Source of the DNA: Bradyrhizobium sp. NP1
Lineage (GTDB): Bacteria; Pseudomonadota; Alphaproteobacteria; Rhizobiales; Xanthobacteraceae
Assembly: GCF_030378205.1 (NCBI RefSeq)
Contig: NZ_CP127385.1
Coordinates: 4,194,001 to 4,258,000 of the forward strand
DNA length: 64,000 nt
Reading direction: 5' to 3'
Below are positions 19,147-29,831 of this stretch, piece after piece. Positions within the stretch are counted from its first letter, which is position 1. Each line of letters begins with the position of its first letter. The notes under the pieces are model-generated. The model did not search any database, had not been told where the DNA came from, and saw nothing but the letters and a program-made list of their open reading frames with translations. A program made the position numbers and the translations under genes.

Positions 19147-19911
19147 ATGCTTTCGTTCCGCATGCTCGCCCCCGCCTTGATCGCGCTCGCTCTCTGCGGC
19201 ACGGGCCCTGCCTCGGCGCAAAGCTTCACCGATACCCAGCGCGGCGACATCGAGGTGATCGTCAGGAACTACCTGATCGCCCATCCCGAGGTGCTCGAAG
19301 AGGCGATGAACGAATTGAGCAAGCGCCAGGCCGCCGCGGAAGCCGCCAAGCACGAGGCCGCCATCACGCAGAACGCCGACACGATCTTCAATTCGCCGCG
19401 CGGCGTCACGCTCGGCAACAAGGACGGCGATGTCACCTTCGTCGAGTTCTTCGACTACAATTGCGGCTACTGCAAGCGGGCGATGACCGACATGCTCGAC
19501 CTCATGAAGAGCGATCCGAAGCTGAAGGTCGTGCTCAAGGAATTCCCGGTGCTGAGCCAGGGCTCGATCGAGGCGGCGCAGGTCGCGGTTGCCGCGCGCA
19601 TGCAGGATGCGAGCGGCAAGAAATATCTCGACTTCCACCAGAAACTGCTCGGCGGCCGCGGCCAGGCCGACAAGGCGCGCGCGCTCGCAGCCGCCAAGGA
19701 TGCCGGCTTCGACATGGCGCGGATCGAGAAGGACATGGCAAGCCCCGAAGCCAAGGCGACCATCGAGGAGAATTTCAAGCTCGCGGAATCGATGGGCATG
19801 AACGGCACGCCGAGCTACGTGATCGGCAAGCAGGTGGTGGTCGGTGCGATCGGGCTCGACGGGCTGAAGGAGAAGATCAGCGCCGCCCGTTGCGGCAAGG
19901 CGACCTGCTGA
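19147..19911 (+). CDS. DsbA family periplasmic thiol-disulfide protein
   Basis: A thioredoxin-fold protein of 254 residues with a signal peptide (about 1-23, ending SASAQ). An N-terminal helical extension (about 35-80) precedes the thioredoxin domain. The active site is FFDYNCGYCKRAM (CGYC) and the cis-Pro loop is MNGTPSYVIG. The helical N-terminal extension resembles Com1/ScsC-type proteins more than classical DsbA, so it may be an isomerase or oligomeric. AAGGAATAGCC precedes the ATG. Confidence 0.94.
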   Translation: MLSFRMLAPALIALALCGTGPASAQSFTDTQRGDIEVIVRNYLIAHPEVLEEAMNELSKRQAAAEAAKHEAAITQNADTIFNSPRGVTLGNKDGDVTFVEFFDYNCGYCKRAMTDMLDLMKSDPKLKVVLKEFPVLSQGSIEAAQVAVAARMQDASGKKYLDFHQKLLGGRGQADKARALAAAKDAGFDMARIEKDMASPEAKATIEENFKLAESMGMNGTPSYVIGKQVVVGAIGLDGLKEKISAARCGKATC

Positions 19912-19943
19912 CCGCCGATCCGACGAACCGCAGACGGTTTTGT

Positions 19944-19973
19944 GCAAGGCCGGCGTTCGCGCCGGCCTTTTGC
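19944..19973 (+). terminator. Rho-independent terminator after the DsbA-like gene
   Basis: GCAAGGCCGGCG and CGCCGGCCTTTTGC pair around a short TTCG-type loop with a T-rich 3' side. It ends the M48/DsbA transcription unit. Confidence 0.85.
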
Positions 19974-20115
19974 ATTTGCGTGCGGCGCTCTGCCGCGGGT
20001 TTCGCTTTTATCGCCCGTTCAGAAAACAAACCCCGCGGAACCCGTGAAACGCAGGAACCTCTGACATCACGTTTCGTTGTCGCGCCGGGCAATGCAACAC
20101 GTGAGGAGATTATTC

Positions 20116-20952
20116 ATGAGGAATCGATTCTTGGTTTCGGCTGCTGCGGCGGCGCTGATCGCCGGCGCCGGTTTTGCGCATGCGCAGGGAACTGGCATGA
20201 GCAAGGAGTCCGGCGGCGCGAGCGGTGGTGCGACTACGCAGCACAGCGCGCCTTCCACCGGCAACTCCGCTGCGCCGTCGAACCGTGACGCGGCAGAACC
20301 GTCGGGCGGGATGAAGTCGTCGCAGACCGAGCAGAAGTCGCCGGCCGGCGACAAGGCCGCTCAGACCGAGCAGAAGTCGGGCACCGCCAAGGGCCAGCGC
20401 GCCGAAGAGAACACGCCCGGCCAGAAGTCGAAGAGCATGAGCTCGGAGAACGAGAAGGGCGCGTCCAAGGACATGAAGGCGGAAGGCCGCGAGGGCAAGG
20501 CGGAAGGCCGCGAGGGCCGTGACCGCGACCAGAACGCCGCCCAGAACCGCGAGGGCCGCGACCGCGATCAGAACGCGCAGAACCGCGAGGGCCGTGACCA
20601 CGACCGCACGAATGCTCAGGGCACAACCGACCGCGATCGCATGAACGCGCAGGGCGAGCGGTCGCAGACCACGACCGGTCAGGCCGGCGCGGGCGCCAAG
20701 CTCTCCACGGAGCAACGCACCAAGATCACGACGGTGATCCGCGGCCAGCACGTTGCGCCGGTGACCAACGTCAACTTCTCGATCGCCGTGGGCACCCGCG
20801 TGCCGCGCGAGGGCGTGACGTTCCACGCGCTGCCGACCGAGGTCGTCTCGGTCTATCCGGAATGGCGCGGCTATGAGTTCTTCCTGGTGCGCGACCAGAT
20901 CGTGGTCGTGGACCCCAGGACCCTCGAGATCGTGGCCGTCCTGGACGCCTGA
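20116..20952 (+). CDS. DUF1236 domain protein with charged repeats
   Basis: A secreted protein of 278 residues. A signal peptide spans about residues 1-24 (GAGFAHAQ). Residues 25-195 are low-complexity, rich in Gly, Lys, Asp, Arg and Gln, and include near-tandem repeats of the form REGRDRDQNAQN. The C-terminal 75 residues (IRGQHVAPVTNVNFSIAVG through the end) form the DUF1236 domain, common in Bradyrhizobium. Molecular function is unknown. ATG 20116 is preferred over 20077 because GAGGAGAT lies just upstream and the signal peptide then sits at the N-terminus. Confidence 0.9.
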   Translation: MRNRFLVSAAAAALIAGAGFAHAQGTGMSKESGGASGGATTQHSAPSTGNSAAPSNRDAAEPSGGMKSSQTEQKSPAGDKAAQTEQKSGTAKGQRAEENTPGQKSKSMSSENEKGASKDMKAEGREGKAEGREGRDRDQNAAQNREGRDRDQNAQNREGRDHDRTNAQGTTDRDRMNAQGERSQTTTGQAGAGAKLSTEQRTKITTVIRGQHVAPVTNVNFSIAVGTRVPREGVTFHALPTEVVSVYPEWRGYEFFLVRDQIVVVDPRTLEIVAVLDA

Positions 20953-20973
20953 GGCTTCTAGTGTCACGAGGCG

Positions 20974-21000
20974 AAAGGGCGGGCCTTGGCCCGCCCTTTT
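20974..21000 (+). terminator. Rho-independent terminator after the DUF1236 gene
   Basis: AAAGGGCGGGCC and GGCCCGCCCTTTT form a near-perfect stem with a very short loop and a T tail. Confidence 0.88.
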
Positions 21001-21187
21001 GTCGTCCCAGGCTTGCCCGCCAACCGCCTCTTTCAGCTTGGTTAACAGCCCCTATACGCCAGTTCTGCACAGGTTTTTCCGAGCCGGATGAGGGATTTGG
21101 GGGCCTTTCGGCCCAGTCTTGAGGCTTCCCCTTGCCGATGTTGTTACCTATAACCCCCGCCACCGCCGCCGCATTGCCGGGATTGGG

Positions 21188-21682
21188 ATGGCCAAAACCT
21201 CGACCGACAGAACCACAACCGACACGATCTACGTGCTCAACGGGCCCAACCTCAACTTGCTGGGAACCCGTGAACCGGAGACCTATGGTCATGCCACGCT
21301 GGCCGATGTCGAAAGGCTGTGCGCGGAAACTGCGGCCCAATTCGGCCTCAAGGCCGACTGCCGGCAATCCAACCGCGAGGGCGAATTGATCGATTTCGTC
21401 CACGAGGCCCACGCGCGCAAGGCCTGCGGCATCATCATCAATGCCGGCGGCTACTCGCACACCTCGATCGCGCTGCATGATGCGCTGGCGGCCGTGAAAA
21501 TCCCCACCGTCGAGGTGCACATCAGCAACATTCATGCCCGCGAGAGCTTCCGCCATCACTCCTTTACCGCGATGGCGGCGTTCGCCACCCTCGCCGGCTT
21601 CGGGATTGACGGCTACCGCCTCGCGATCAATGGTCTTGCCGCCCGCATCGGCCGCAAGGCAAGTACCAAGGCAAAAGCCTGA
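21188..21682 (+). CDS. aroQ: Type II 3-dehydroquinate dehydratase
   Basis: Catalyses the third step of the shikimate pathway. The 164-residue protein shows [17 protein letters not shown] with the catalytic Tyr, the substrate loop [17 protein letters not shown] and [17 protein letters not shown]. The start at ATG 21188 gives the usual family length; the longer frame from 21119 adds a non-homologous Arg-rich stretch. It is followed by accB after 36 bases, the usual aroQ-accB-accC order in Alphaproteobacteria. Confidence 0.96.
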   Translation: MAKTSTDRTTTDTIYVLNGPNLNLLGTREPETYGHATLADVERLCAETAAQFGLKADCRQSNREGELIDFVHEAHARKACGIIINAGGYSHTSIALHDALAAVKIPTVEVHISNIHARESFRHHSFTAMAAFATLAGFGIDGYRLAINGLAARIGRKASTKAKA

Positions 21683-21718
21683 CGCACCCGCCCCCTTAAG
21701 CTTTTCGGATCAGAGACC

Positions 21719-22195
21719 ATGGCGCGCCAGCCTGAAGACAAAGCAGCCGCAACCATTTCAAACAACGACAGCGCTCTCATTCGCGAGCTCGCGCTGCTGC
21801 TCGACGAGACGAGTCTGAGCGAGATCGAGATCGAACGCTCGGGGCTGCGCGTGCGCGTCGCGCGCAACCTAAGCGTCGCGGCCTCGGTGCCTGCCTTCGC
21901 GCCGGCGGTGGCGGTGGCTACGCCGGCCGGCGCGGCGGCGCCAGTCGATTTCTCCAAACATCCTGGCGTCGTGCCCTCGCCGATGGTCGGCACCGCCTAT
22001 TGGGCGCCGGAGCCGGGCGCGAAGCCATTCATCGAGGTCGGCGCCAAGGTTTCGGTGGGACAGACGCTGCTCATCATCGAAGCAATGAAGACCATGAACC
22101 AGATCCCCTCGCCGCGCGCCGGCACCGTGACGCAGATCCTTGTCGAGGACGGCCAGCCGGTCGAATTCGGCGAGCCGCTGGTGATTATCGAATAG
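21719..22195 (+). CDS. accB: Acetyl-CoA carboxylase biotin carboxyl carrier protein
   Basis: Carries the biotin that shuttles CO2 in the first step of fatty-acid synthesis. The 158-residue protein has an N-terminal helix region, an Ala/Val/Pro-rich linker at about 60-85, and a C-terminal biotinyl domain with [11 protein letters not shown], in which the Lys is biotinylated. It is expected to form a complex with AccC, encoded 78 bases downstream. Confidence 0.97.
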   Translation: MARQPEDKAAATISNNDSALIRELALLLDETSLSEIEIERSGLRVRVARNLSVAASVPAFAPAVAVATPAGAAAPVDFSKHPGVVPSPMVGTAYWAPEPGAKPFIEVGAKVSVGQTLLIIEAMKTMNQIPSPRAGTVTQILVEDGQPVEFGEPLVIIE

Positions 22196-22196
22196 G

Positions 22197-22263
22197 AGCG
22201 TGAATAGCGAACAGGGGGACGCACGCTTTTCCATTCGTTTTTCACTATTCGCTATTCGCCTCT
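22197..22263. repeat. Inverted repeat between accB and accC
   Basis: GTGAATAGCGAAC and TTCACTATTCGCTATTCGCC are near-complementary arms around about 30 bases. The sequence is AT-richer than its surroundings. It sits between two genes of one operon, so it would be part of the mRNA. It resembles short dispersed repeats of rhizobial genomes, but only one copy is in this window. Confidence 0.6.
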
Positions 22264-22273
22264 TGGGACCCGC

Positions 22274-23626
<1,353 letters not shown>

Positions 23627-23773
23627 CCCTGCCCGATTTTTGACAATTTTCGGCTGTCCCGCGGGAACCGTTTGCCGGCTCGGTCGTTTTATTGGACCTG
23701 CCAATCTTCCGCTCGGGGGACTCGACAATTTCTTCACATCACACGCGAGGTGCTGGTGCCGCCCAGCGGCGCG

Positions 23774-23828
23774 GATTTGACGTTCGCTACCGATCTACCG
23801 CCCTTTCTCGATGCGAACGTCGGATCCA
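23774..23828. repeat. Palindromic repeat, family 2 module B (copy before kinase gene)
   Basis: GATTTGACGTTCGC and GCGAACGTCGGATCC form the arms. It is homologous, together with the adjacent module A, to the reverse complement of 10878-11027. Confidence 0.78.
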
Positions 23829-23852
23829 AAGCGCCATTGGCATCAATGTCTT

Positions 23853-23930
23853 GCTGGTGGTCCTTTAATTCCGACCTTCGCAAACGTGCCTTCTCAAGTG
23901 GGAAGCGAATTTCAGAATCGGACCACCAGC
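23853..23930. repeat. Palindromic repeat, family 2 module A (copy before kinase gene)
   Basis: Begins GCTGGTGGTCCTTTAATTCC and ends GAATCGGACCACCAGC. The first arm has a TTT bulge relative to the second. It overlaps the upstream candidate start (ATG 23811) frame of the histidine kinase gene. The whole 23627-23933 gap holds only these repeats and no gene. Confidence 0.87.
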
Positions 23931-23933
23931 CGG

Positions 23934-25448
23934 GTGTCGAGGCGCGCCATCGGCCAAGCCCTGCTGCTCGCGGCGGGGTTTCTGGTGCTGGTCGCGATCA
24001 GCACCGCCTCTGTGATCCTGGTCAACAAGTCGCGCGAGGACAATGCACTGGTCGTGCATACGATCGAGGTGGAAAACCAGACGAACACGCTGTTGCTCGA
24101 GGTTCGCCGCGCCGAGAGCGCCGCGCGCGGCTACCTGCTCACGTCGGCGCCGGAGTTCCTCGCCGACCACCAGGGCGCGGTCGGAGCGGTCATGCCGGCG
24201 CTCGACAAGCTCGGCCAGCTGACGGCGGACAATCCGGTGCAGGTCGCTTCCGTCGCGAAGATGCGCGCGGCCGTGAAGCTGCGGCTCGACCAGTTCGCGC
24301 AGGAGATGGACCTCGTCAAGCGCGGCGACCCGGCCAGCGCCACCGCGCTGGTGCGCGAGGCCGCGGCCAGCGACACCACGGCCGCGATCCGCGATGTCGC
24401 CGATGCCATGCACAGGGAGGAAGACCGGCTGTTCGCGCTGCGCGCCGTCAACGCCGACCGCAGCCAGCGCCTCGCCTCGATGGTGACGCTCGCCGGCTCC
24501 GGGCTCGTGGTCGCGCTCGCCGGCATCTCGGTCTTGCTGGTTCGCCGCTCGACGCGGGCGCGCGACGAGGCGGAAGCGAAACTGCGCGACGCCAATGTCA
24601 ACCTCGAAGTGACCGTCGACGAGCGTACCGCCGATCTGCGCGAAGCCAACGACGAGATCCAGCGCTTCGCCTATATCGTGAGCCACGACCTGCGCTCGCC
24701 GCTGGTCAACATCATGGGCTTCACCAGCGAGCTCGAGGAACTGCGCAACGACATCTTCCGGCGCATCGCCTCGCTCCGCCGCGTCGCTTCCGCCGCACCC
24801 GCGCCCGACATAGCGAGCGATGCCGCCGAGCCGGTGCTGGAGGGCGCCGACAAGCAGCTTTCCGACGATTTTTCGGAAGCGCTCGGCTTCATCAAGTCAT
24901 CGATCGGCAAGATGGACCGCCTGATCACGGCAATCCTCAACCTGACCCGCGAAGGCCGCCGGCAGTTCGAGCCGGTCAGGATCGACATGTGCGAACTGAT
25001 CGAGGCGATCGTCGCCACCCTCGCCCACCAGGCCACCGAGGCCAATGCCACGATCAAGATCGGCTCGCTGCCCGATATCGTCAGCGATCGCCTCGCACTG
25101 GAGCAGATCTTCTCCAACCTGATCGACAACGCCATCAAATACCTCAAGCCCGGAGGTCCCGGCGGGATCACGGTGCGCGGCCGCACCAAGCTCGGGTTTG
25201 CGATTTTCGAGGTCGCCGACAACGGCCGCGGCATCGATCCGAAGGATCATCAGCGCATTTTCGACCTTTTTCGCCGCGCCGGAACCCAGGACAAGCCCGG
25301 CCAGGGCATCGGATTGGCCCATGTCCGGGCCCTGGTGCGGCGGCTCGGGGGAACCATGTCGGTCTCCTCGGAACTCAATCAGGGCAGCACTTTCACCATC
25401 ACATTGCCGATACAATGGGCAGCCAGTAACCGGAACGAGAATTCATGA
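23934..25448 (+). CDS. CHASE3-domain sensor histidine kinase
   Basis: A membrane sensor kinase. Helix 1 is at about residues 8-28, a CHASE3-like helical periplasmic domain follows, helix 2 is near residue 185, then a coiled coil and a phosphoacceptor region FAYIVSHDLRSPLVNIMGF with the His. The ATPase domain shows DNAIKYLKP (N box), DNGRGI (G1) and GQGIGLAHVR (G2). The H-box type resembles phytochrome-like kinases that signal to Rcp1-type regulators. A longer frame from ATG 23811 has about 41 codons inside a repeat, so GTG 23934 is preferred. Its stop overlaps the next gene's ATG. Confidence 0.9.
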   Translation: MSRRAIGQALLLAAGFLVLVAISTASVILVNKSREDNALVVHTIEVENQTNTLLLEVRRAESAARGYLLTSAPEFLADHQGAVGAVMPALDKLGQLTADNPVQVASVAKMRAAVKLRLDQFAQEMDLVKRGDPASATALVREAAASDTTAAIRDVADAMHREEDRLFALRAVNADRSQRLASMVTLAGSGLVVALAGISVLLVRRSTRARDEAEAKLRDANVNLEVTVDERTADLREANDEIQRFAYIVSHDLRSPLVNIMGFTSELEELRNDIFRRIASLRRVASAAPAPDIASDAAEPVLEGADKQLSDDFSEALGFIKSSIGKMDRLITAILNLTREGRRQFEPVRIDMCELIEAIVATLAHQATEANATIKIGSLPDIVSDRLALEQIFSNLIDNAIKYLKPGGPGGITVRGRTKLGFAIFEVADNGRGIDPKDHQRIFDLFRRAGTQDKPGQGIGLAHVRALVRRLGGTMSVSSELNQGSTFTITLPIQWAASNRNENS

Positions 25449-25885
25449 ACAAGCCCGTCACCATTATCATGATCGAGGACGACGAAGGCCACGCCCGGCT
25501 GATCGAGCGGAACATTCGGCGATCCGGTGTCAACAATGAGATCATCCCGTTCAGTAACGGTACAGAAGCGGTCGAATATCTGTTCGGCAAGGACGGTTCG
25601 GGTACCGTCCGAAAGGACGACGCGCTGTTGATCCTGCTCGATTTGAACCTGCCCGACATGACCGGCATCGATATTCTGCGCCAGGTCAAGCAGAACGAAC
25701 ATCTGAAATGCACGCCCGTGGTGGTGCTGACCACCACCGACGACTCGCAGGAGATCAAGCGCTGCTACGAACTCGGCTGCAACGTCTACATCACCAAGCC
25801 CGTCAACTACGAGAGCTTTGCCAATGCCATCCGGCAGCTTGGCCTGTTCTTCTCCGTGATCCAGGTGCCCTCGGCCGCAACATGA
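25445..25885 (+). CDS. Single-domain response regulator (Rcp1-like)
   Basis: A receiver-only protein of 146 residues. The acidic pocket IEDDEGHA, the phosphoacceptor Asp in LILLDLNLPDMTG, the Thr in VVLTTTDDS and the Lys in YITKPVNY are all present. There is no output domain. The insertion between beta-3 and the acidic pocket matches Rcp1-type regulators that pair with phytochrome-class kinases. ATGA overlaps join it to the kinase before and the hybrid regulator after, so the three proteins are probably made in fixed ratio and act in one relay. Confidence 0.95.
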   Translation: MNKPVTIIMIEDDEGHARLIERNIRRSGVNNEIIPFSNGTEAVEYLFGKDGSGTVRKDDALLILLDLNLPDMTGIDILRQVKQNEHLKCTPVVVLTTTDDSQEIKRCYELGCNVYITKPVNYESFANAIRQLGLFFSVIQVPSAAT

Positions 25886-26973
25886 AATCCGCAACACCCA
25901 CGCTGCTCTACATCGATGACGACGACGTGCTGGCGCGTCTGGTCGAGCGCGGCCTGGCGCGGCTCGGCTTCAAGGTCGTGCATGCGGCAAGCGGAACGGA
26001 GGGCCTCGATCGCCTCGCGCAAGGCGGCATCGACGTCATCGCGCTCGACCAGTACATGCCGGGCTTCGACGGCCTCGATACGCTCGAGCGCATCCTGGCG
26101 ATCCCGAACGCGCCGCCGGTCGTGTTCGTGACCGCCTCGCAGGATTCGCAGATCGCGGTGACCGCGCTGAAGGCGGGCGCCGCCGACTATCTCGTCAAGG
26201 ACGTGCAGGGCGACTTCATTCCGCTGCTGCAGGTCGCCGTCGACAGCGCGCTGCGCCAGGCCGCGCTGCAGCGGGCGCGCGACGAGGCGGAAGCCGAAGT
26301 GCATGCCTCGCGCGACCGTTTTGCCGCGCTCGCGGCGGAGCGCGAGCTCCTGCTGCGCGAGGTCAACCATCGCGTCGGCAACTCACTGCAGATCATCGCC
26401 TCGCTGTTGCATCTGCAGGCAAGCTCGGCGACCCAGGACGACGTCAAGGCGGCGCTCACCAACGCGATGGGGCGCGTCGCGGCGGTGGCCCAGGTGCATC
26501 GCCGGCTCTATACCTCGCATGACCTCAAAAGCGTGCTGCTCAACCAGTATCTCGACGCGCTGCTCGAGGATCTGCGCCGTTCAGCCGAAGGCAACCGCAT
26601 GTCGCGCCTGACGCTGCGCGCCGAGCCGATCGAGATCGATCCGGACCGCGCGGTTGCGATCGGCATCATCGTCAACGAGCTCGTCATGAACGCGGTCAAG
26701 TACGCCTATCCCGACTGCGCCGGTCCGATTCACGTCGATCTCGCCGGCAAGGGCGGCGACATCGAGCTTTCGATCGCCGACGACGGCGTCGGCTACAACG
26801 CCAAATCCGATCCGCGCTCGACCGGCATGGGCCAGCGCATCGTCTCGGCGATGGCTGGCAAGCTCGGCGCCACCGTGGAACGCGATCCTGACCACGCCGG
26901 CACGCGCATCGTGCTGCGATTTGACCGCCAAGACCAGGCCGCAGTGAAACCTGCAAGCGCGGCGGCGAGCTAG
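25882..26973 (+). CDS. Receiver-HisKA_2 histidine kinase
   Basis: A soluble protein of 363 residues joining an N-terminal receiver domain (YIDDDDV; phosphoacceptor Asp in [12 protein letters not shown]; Lys in YLVKDVQ) to a HisKA_2 kinase. The phosphoacceptor His lies in [19 protein letters not shown], and the ATPase domain shows [18 protein letters not shown] and STGMGQRIV. Receiver-coupled HisKA_2 kinases act as phosphorylation-gated kinases. ATG 25882 overlaps the preceding stop; the longer frame from 25708 is a shadow. Confidence 0.94.
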   Translation: MKSATPTLLYIDDDDVLARLVERGLARLGFKVVHAASGTEGLDRLAQGGIDVIALDQYMPGFDGLDTLERILAIPNAPPVVFVTASQDSQIAVTALKAGAADYLVKDVQGDFIPLLQVAVDSALRQAALQRARDEAEAEVHASRDRFAALAAERELLLREVNHRVGNSLQIIASLLHLQASSATQDDVKAALTNAMGRVAAVAQVHRRLYTSHDLKSVLLNQYLDALLEDLRRSAEGNRMSRLTLRAEPIEIDPDRAVAIGIIVNELVMNAVKYAYPDCAGPIHVDLAGKGGDIELSIADDGVGYNAKSDPRSTGMGQRIVSAMAGKLGATVERDPDHAGTRIVLRFDRQDQAAVKPASAAAS

Positions 26974-26995
26974 CGGTTCGAGCCGGTGGACCTTT

Positions 26996-27047
26996 TGGAT
27001 TTGACGTTCGCTTGAATCGCGGCAAATCGGGAGCGAAACATCAAGTC
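26996..27047. repeat. Palindromic repeat, family 2 module B (copy before aat)
   Basis: GGATTTGACGTTCGCT and AGCGAAACATCAAGTCC form the imperfect arms. It provides an in-frame TTG at 27012 that lengthens the aat frame spuriously. No module A is adjacent here. Confidence 0.7.
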
Positions 27048-27092
27048 CGCTCCACTAGCCAGCGCGTTGCTTCGCCTGATATTGTCGCGCAC

Positions 27093-27773
27093 ATGACTTC
27101 GCGCGACTCCGCCTCGTCCGAAATCACGCCCGAAGTGCTGCTGCGCGCCTATGCCTGCGGCATCTTTCCGATGGCCGAAAGCGCCGACGATCCGACGCTG
27201 TTCTGGGTCGAACCGGAGATGCGCGGCGTGATTCCGCTCAACGGTTTTCGCATCGCTTCACGACTGGCGCGCACCGTGCGTTCCGATGTGTTCACCGTCA
27301 CGGTCGACAGCGCGTTCAAGGCCGTGATCGACGGCTGCGCGGAGCCGCAGCAAGGCCGCGAAGACACCTGGATCAACAAGCGCATCCGCGATCTCTACGG
27401 CCGGCTGTACGAGATCGGCCATTGCCACAGCGTCGAGGTCTGGCAGGGCGACGACATCGTCGGCGGGCTCTATGGCGTCAGCCTTGGCCGCGCCTTCTTC
27501 GGTGAGAGCATGTTCCATCGCGTCCGCGACGCGTCCAAGGTCGCGCTGGTGCACCTCGTGGCGCGGCTGATCGCCGGCGGCTTCGAGCTGCTCGACACGC
27601 AATATGTTACCGAGCATCTGAAGAGCTTTGGTGCGATCGAAATCCCGCGCCGCCGCTATACGGCGCTGCTCGACAAGGCGGTGTCAGGCGAGCCCGCGGA
27701 TTTCTCCAGGCTTGCGATCGACCGTCCGATCACGGGCACGGAGGCGCTCGCGATCATCGCGACGCGTGCATGA
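27093..27773 (+). CDS. aat: Leucyl/phenylalanyl-tRNA-protein transferase
   Basis: Transfers Leu or Phe to N-terminal Arg/Lys of proteins, marking them for ClpAP degradation by the N-end rule. The 226-residue protein contains [50 protein letters not shown] and [11 protein letters not shown], all family hallmarks. The start at ATG 27093 gives the usual length; the upstream TTG at 27012 is in a repeat. In many Alphaproteobacteria aat follows accC directly, whereas here a three-gene phosphorelay lies between. Confidence 0.95.
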   Translation: MTSRDSASSEITPEVLLRAYACGIFPMAESADDPTLFWVEPEMRGVIPLNGFRIASRLARTVRSDVFTVTVDSAFKAVIDGCAEPQQGREDTWINKRIRDLYGRLYEIGHCHSVEVWQGDDIVGGLYGVSLGRAFFGESMFHRVRDASKVALVHLVARLIAGGFELLDTQYVTEHLKSFGAIEIPRRRYTALLDKAVSGEPADFSRLAIDRPITGTEALAIIATRA

Positions 27774-27821
27774 TTGCGGCGTCAGGCGCTGGCGTGACGC
27801 TGCGTCTCGTCCGAACGCCTA

Positions 27822-28820
27822 CTAGCGGAAAATCCCGAACAGGCCGCCTGATTGCGGCGGCGGTGGTGGCGGAGGCGGCGGCTGTTGCTGCTGCACCTGC
27901 TGTTGCACCGGCGGCGGACGTGGCGCCGCCTGCCTCGGCGGCGGCGGACGCTTCTGCGCGGGCGGCGGCGCGGGCGCGGCCTTCGGCGGATCGGGCTGCG
28001 CGCTCACCACCGTCTGCTCCGGACTTTTGCAGTCGGTGAGCCAGATGTCGTAGATCGGGTGCTCGATGCCGTGCAGGCCGGGGCTGGCCGCGAACATCCA
28101 GCCGGAAAAGATCCGCTTCACCTCGCCCTGCAGCGTGATCTCGTCGACCTCGACAAAGGCGTCGGTATTGGCGGCTTCGGTGGCGGGGCGCGTGTAGCAG
28201 GCGTCGGTCCTGACCCGCAGCGCGCCGAACTGGACGGTCTCGCCGATATCCTCATCGAAATTGATGATCCGGCCGGTGATCTTGTCGAGGCCGGAGAAGC
28301 TCGCCTTCTTGTTGATGATCTTCTGCGCCGGCGGTTCGGTCACGACCTCGTCGCCCGGCTGCAGGCTGGCGGGCACCTGCGGCACGCCTTTCGGCTGCCG
28401 CTGCCCAGGCGGCAGTCCCGGCAGTGTCGGATTGGCCCCCGGAGGCTGCGCATTCTGGCCAGGCTCGGGCGGCGCGACGGCAATCGCGGGCGGCACGTTC
28501 TGTGGAACGGCCGTCGTCCCCGGCGGCGGCGGAAGCGGCTGAGACTGGAACGCACCCGGTCCTGGCGCCCCCTGCCCCGGCAAGGGGCGGTTCGGGGTCG
28601 GCAACAGCCGCCCTTGCGGCAAGGCCGGCACCTCCTCGTCATCATCGGCCGGCGGCGGCGGCTGATTGCCGCGGGGGATGTTGCCGGGCGGGCGCAGCGG
28701 CGGATCGGAGAAGATGTTGCCGATCTGCGCCTGGGCCGGCGGCACAGACAACAGTGCGCTGGCGGCGATCAGCGCCGCAAGACCGGTCAGGACGATGGGT
28801 CGGAACATGGTTTGCGGCAT
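27822..28820 (-). CDS. DUF2155 domain-containing secreted protein
   Basis: A periplasmic protein of 332 residues. The signal peptide is near the N-terminus (ALLSVPPAQAQ). A Pro/Gly/Gln-rich linker runs to about residue 160. The conserved DUF2155 domain (about residues 170-270) includes KKASFSGLDKITGRI, a Cys in DACYTRP, SGWMFAASPGLHGIEHPIYD and LTDCK. A poly-Pro and Gln tail follows. The function is unknown, but the family is very common in Alphaproteobacteria next to aat and the complex I accessory subunit. It converges on aat. ATG 28820 or 28808 could be the start. Confidence 0.9.
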   Translation of the reverse strand: MPQTMFRPIVLTGLAALIAASALLSVPPAQAQIGNIFSDPPLRPPGNIPRGNQPPPPADDDEEVPALPQGRLLPTPNRPLPGQGAPGPGAFQSQPLPPPPGTTAVPQNVPPAIAVAPPEPGQNAQPPGANPTLPGLPPGQRQPKGVPQVPASLQPGDEVVTEPPAQKIINKKASFSGLDKITGRIINFDEDIGETVQFGALRVRTDACYTRPATEAANTDAFVEVDEITLQGEVKRIFSGWMFAASPGLHGIEHPIYDIWLTDCKSPEQTVVSAQPDPPKAAPAPPPAQKRPPPPRQAAPRPPPVQQQVQQQQPPPPPPPPPQSGGLFGIFR

Positions 28821-29013
28821 CAAAAATCGAATCGGGGCGCACGTTATCCGCCGCGCGCATCGGACGGGTTAACACGCCGAATACGGCGGGGAAAGGGCGG
28901 CTGCCGACCCCTTCCCGGCCCGCCTTTCGTTTGAAATAGTCGCCGACCAGGGTCACGTCGGCAGGGCGCCGGCTCAAACCGCCGGCAGCGGCGGCTTACA
29001 TGGGGAAAATCGC

Positions 29014-29793
29014 ATGGCCGATCGCATTCGCCTGGACGGCAGGGTCGCCGTCGTGACGGGAGCCGCCGGCGTCATTGGAACCGCCACCCTGCAGCTCCTC
29101 GCTGAGCGCGGCGCGCGGATCGTCGCCGTCGACCGCCGCGAGGGCGACCTGAAAGCCGCGATCCGCGACCTGCCGGCCTCAGCGCAGGCGCTCGCGCTTG
29201 CCGCCGATGTCACTGACGAGGACGAGGTCGCAGGCAATGTCCGCGCCACAGTGGAGAAATTCGGTTCGATCGACGTCTTCTACAACAATGCCGGGATAGA
29301 AGGCGAGATCCGCTCGATCACCGACTATCCGCTCGAAACATTCCGCAAGGTGATCGACGTCAACGTGGTCGGCGTCTTCCTCGGCTTGAAGCACGTGCTG
29401 CCGGTCATGCTGAAGCAGAATCGCGGCAGCATCATCAACACCGCGTCGATCGCGGGCCTCGTCGGCTCGCCGCAGATCGCGGTCTACAGCGCGAGCAAGC
29501 ATGCGGTGATCGGGCTGACCAAAAGCGCGGCATGGGAATGCACGGGTACCGGCGTGCGCGTCAACTGCGTCTGTCCCGGCCTGATCGACAGCCGCATGCT
29601 CAGCGCCATCATCCAGGGCCGCAGCGGCGTCAACGCGCCCGCGCCCAACGACAAGCTCGTCGAGCGGATTCCGGCCCGCCGCCTCGGGCGGCCTGCCGAA
29701 GTCGCATCCATCGTCGCCTTCCTCGCCTCCGACGAGGCGAGCTACGTCACCGGCTCAGCCTACACCGTCGACGGCGGCCGCACCGCCGCCTAA
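29014..29793 (+). CDS. Short-chain dehydrogenase/reductase
   Basis: Classical SDR of 259 residues. The cofactor motif is VVTGAAGVIGTATLQLLAE (TGxxxGxG). The adenine-binding NNAG appears as YNNAGIEGE, the catalytic Ser lies in IINTASIAGLVG, and Tyr/Lys in YSASKHAVIGL. The C-terminal GSAYTVDGGRTAA is typical. The substrate is not evident. It is followed after 38 bases by an alpha/beta hydrolase on the same strand. Confidence 0.95.
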   Translation: MADRIRLDGRVAVVTGAAGVIGTATLQLLAERGARIVAVDRREGDLKAAIRDLPASAQALALAADVTDEDEVAGNVRATVEKFGSIDVFYNNAGIEGEIRSITDYPLETFRKVIDVNVVGVFLGLKHVLPVMLKQNRGSIINTASIAGLVGSPQIAVYSASKHAVIGLTKSAAWECTGTGVRVNCVCPGLIDSRMLSAIIQGRSGVNAPAPNDKLVERIPARRLGRPAEVASIVAFLASDEASYVTGSAYTVDGGRTAA

Positions 29794-29831
29794 CCCATCA
29801 CCATTCCCGCAGCAAAGCAGGTTCGTTCAAC

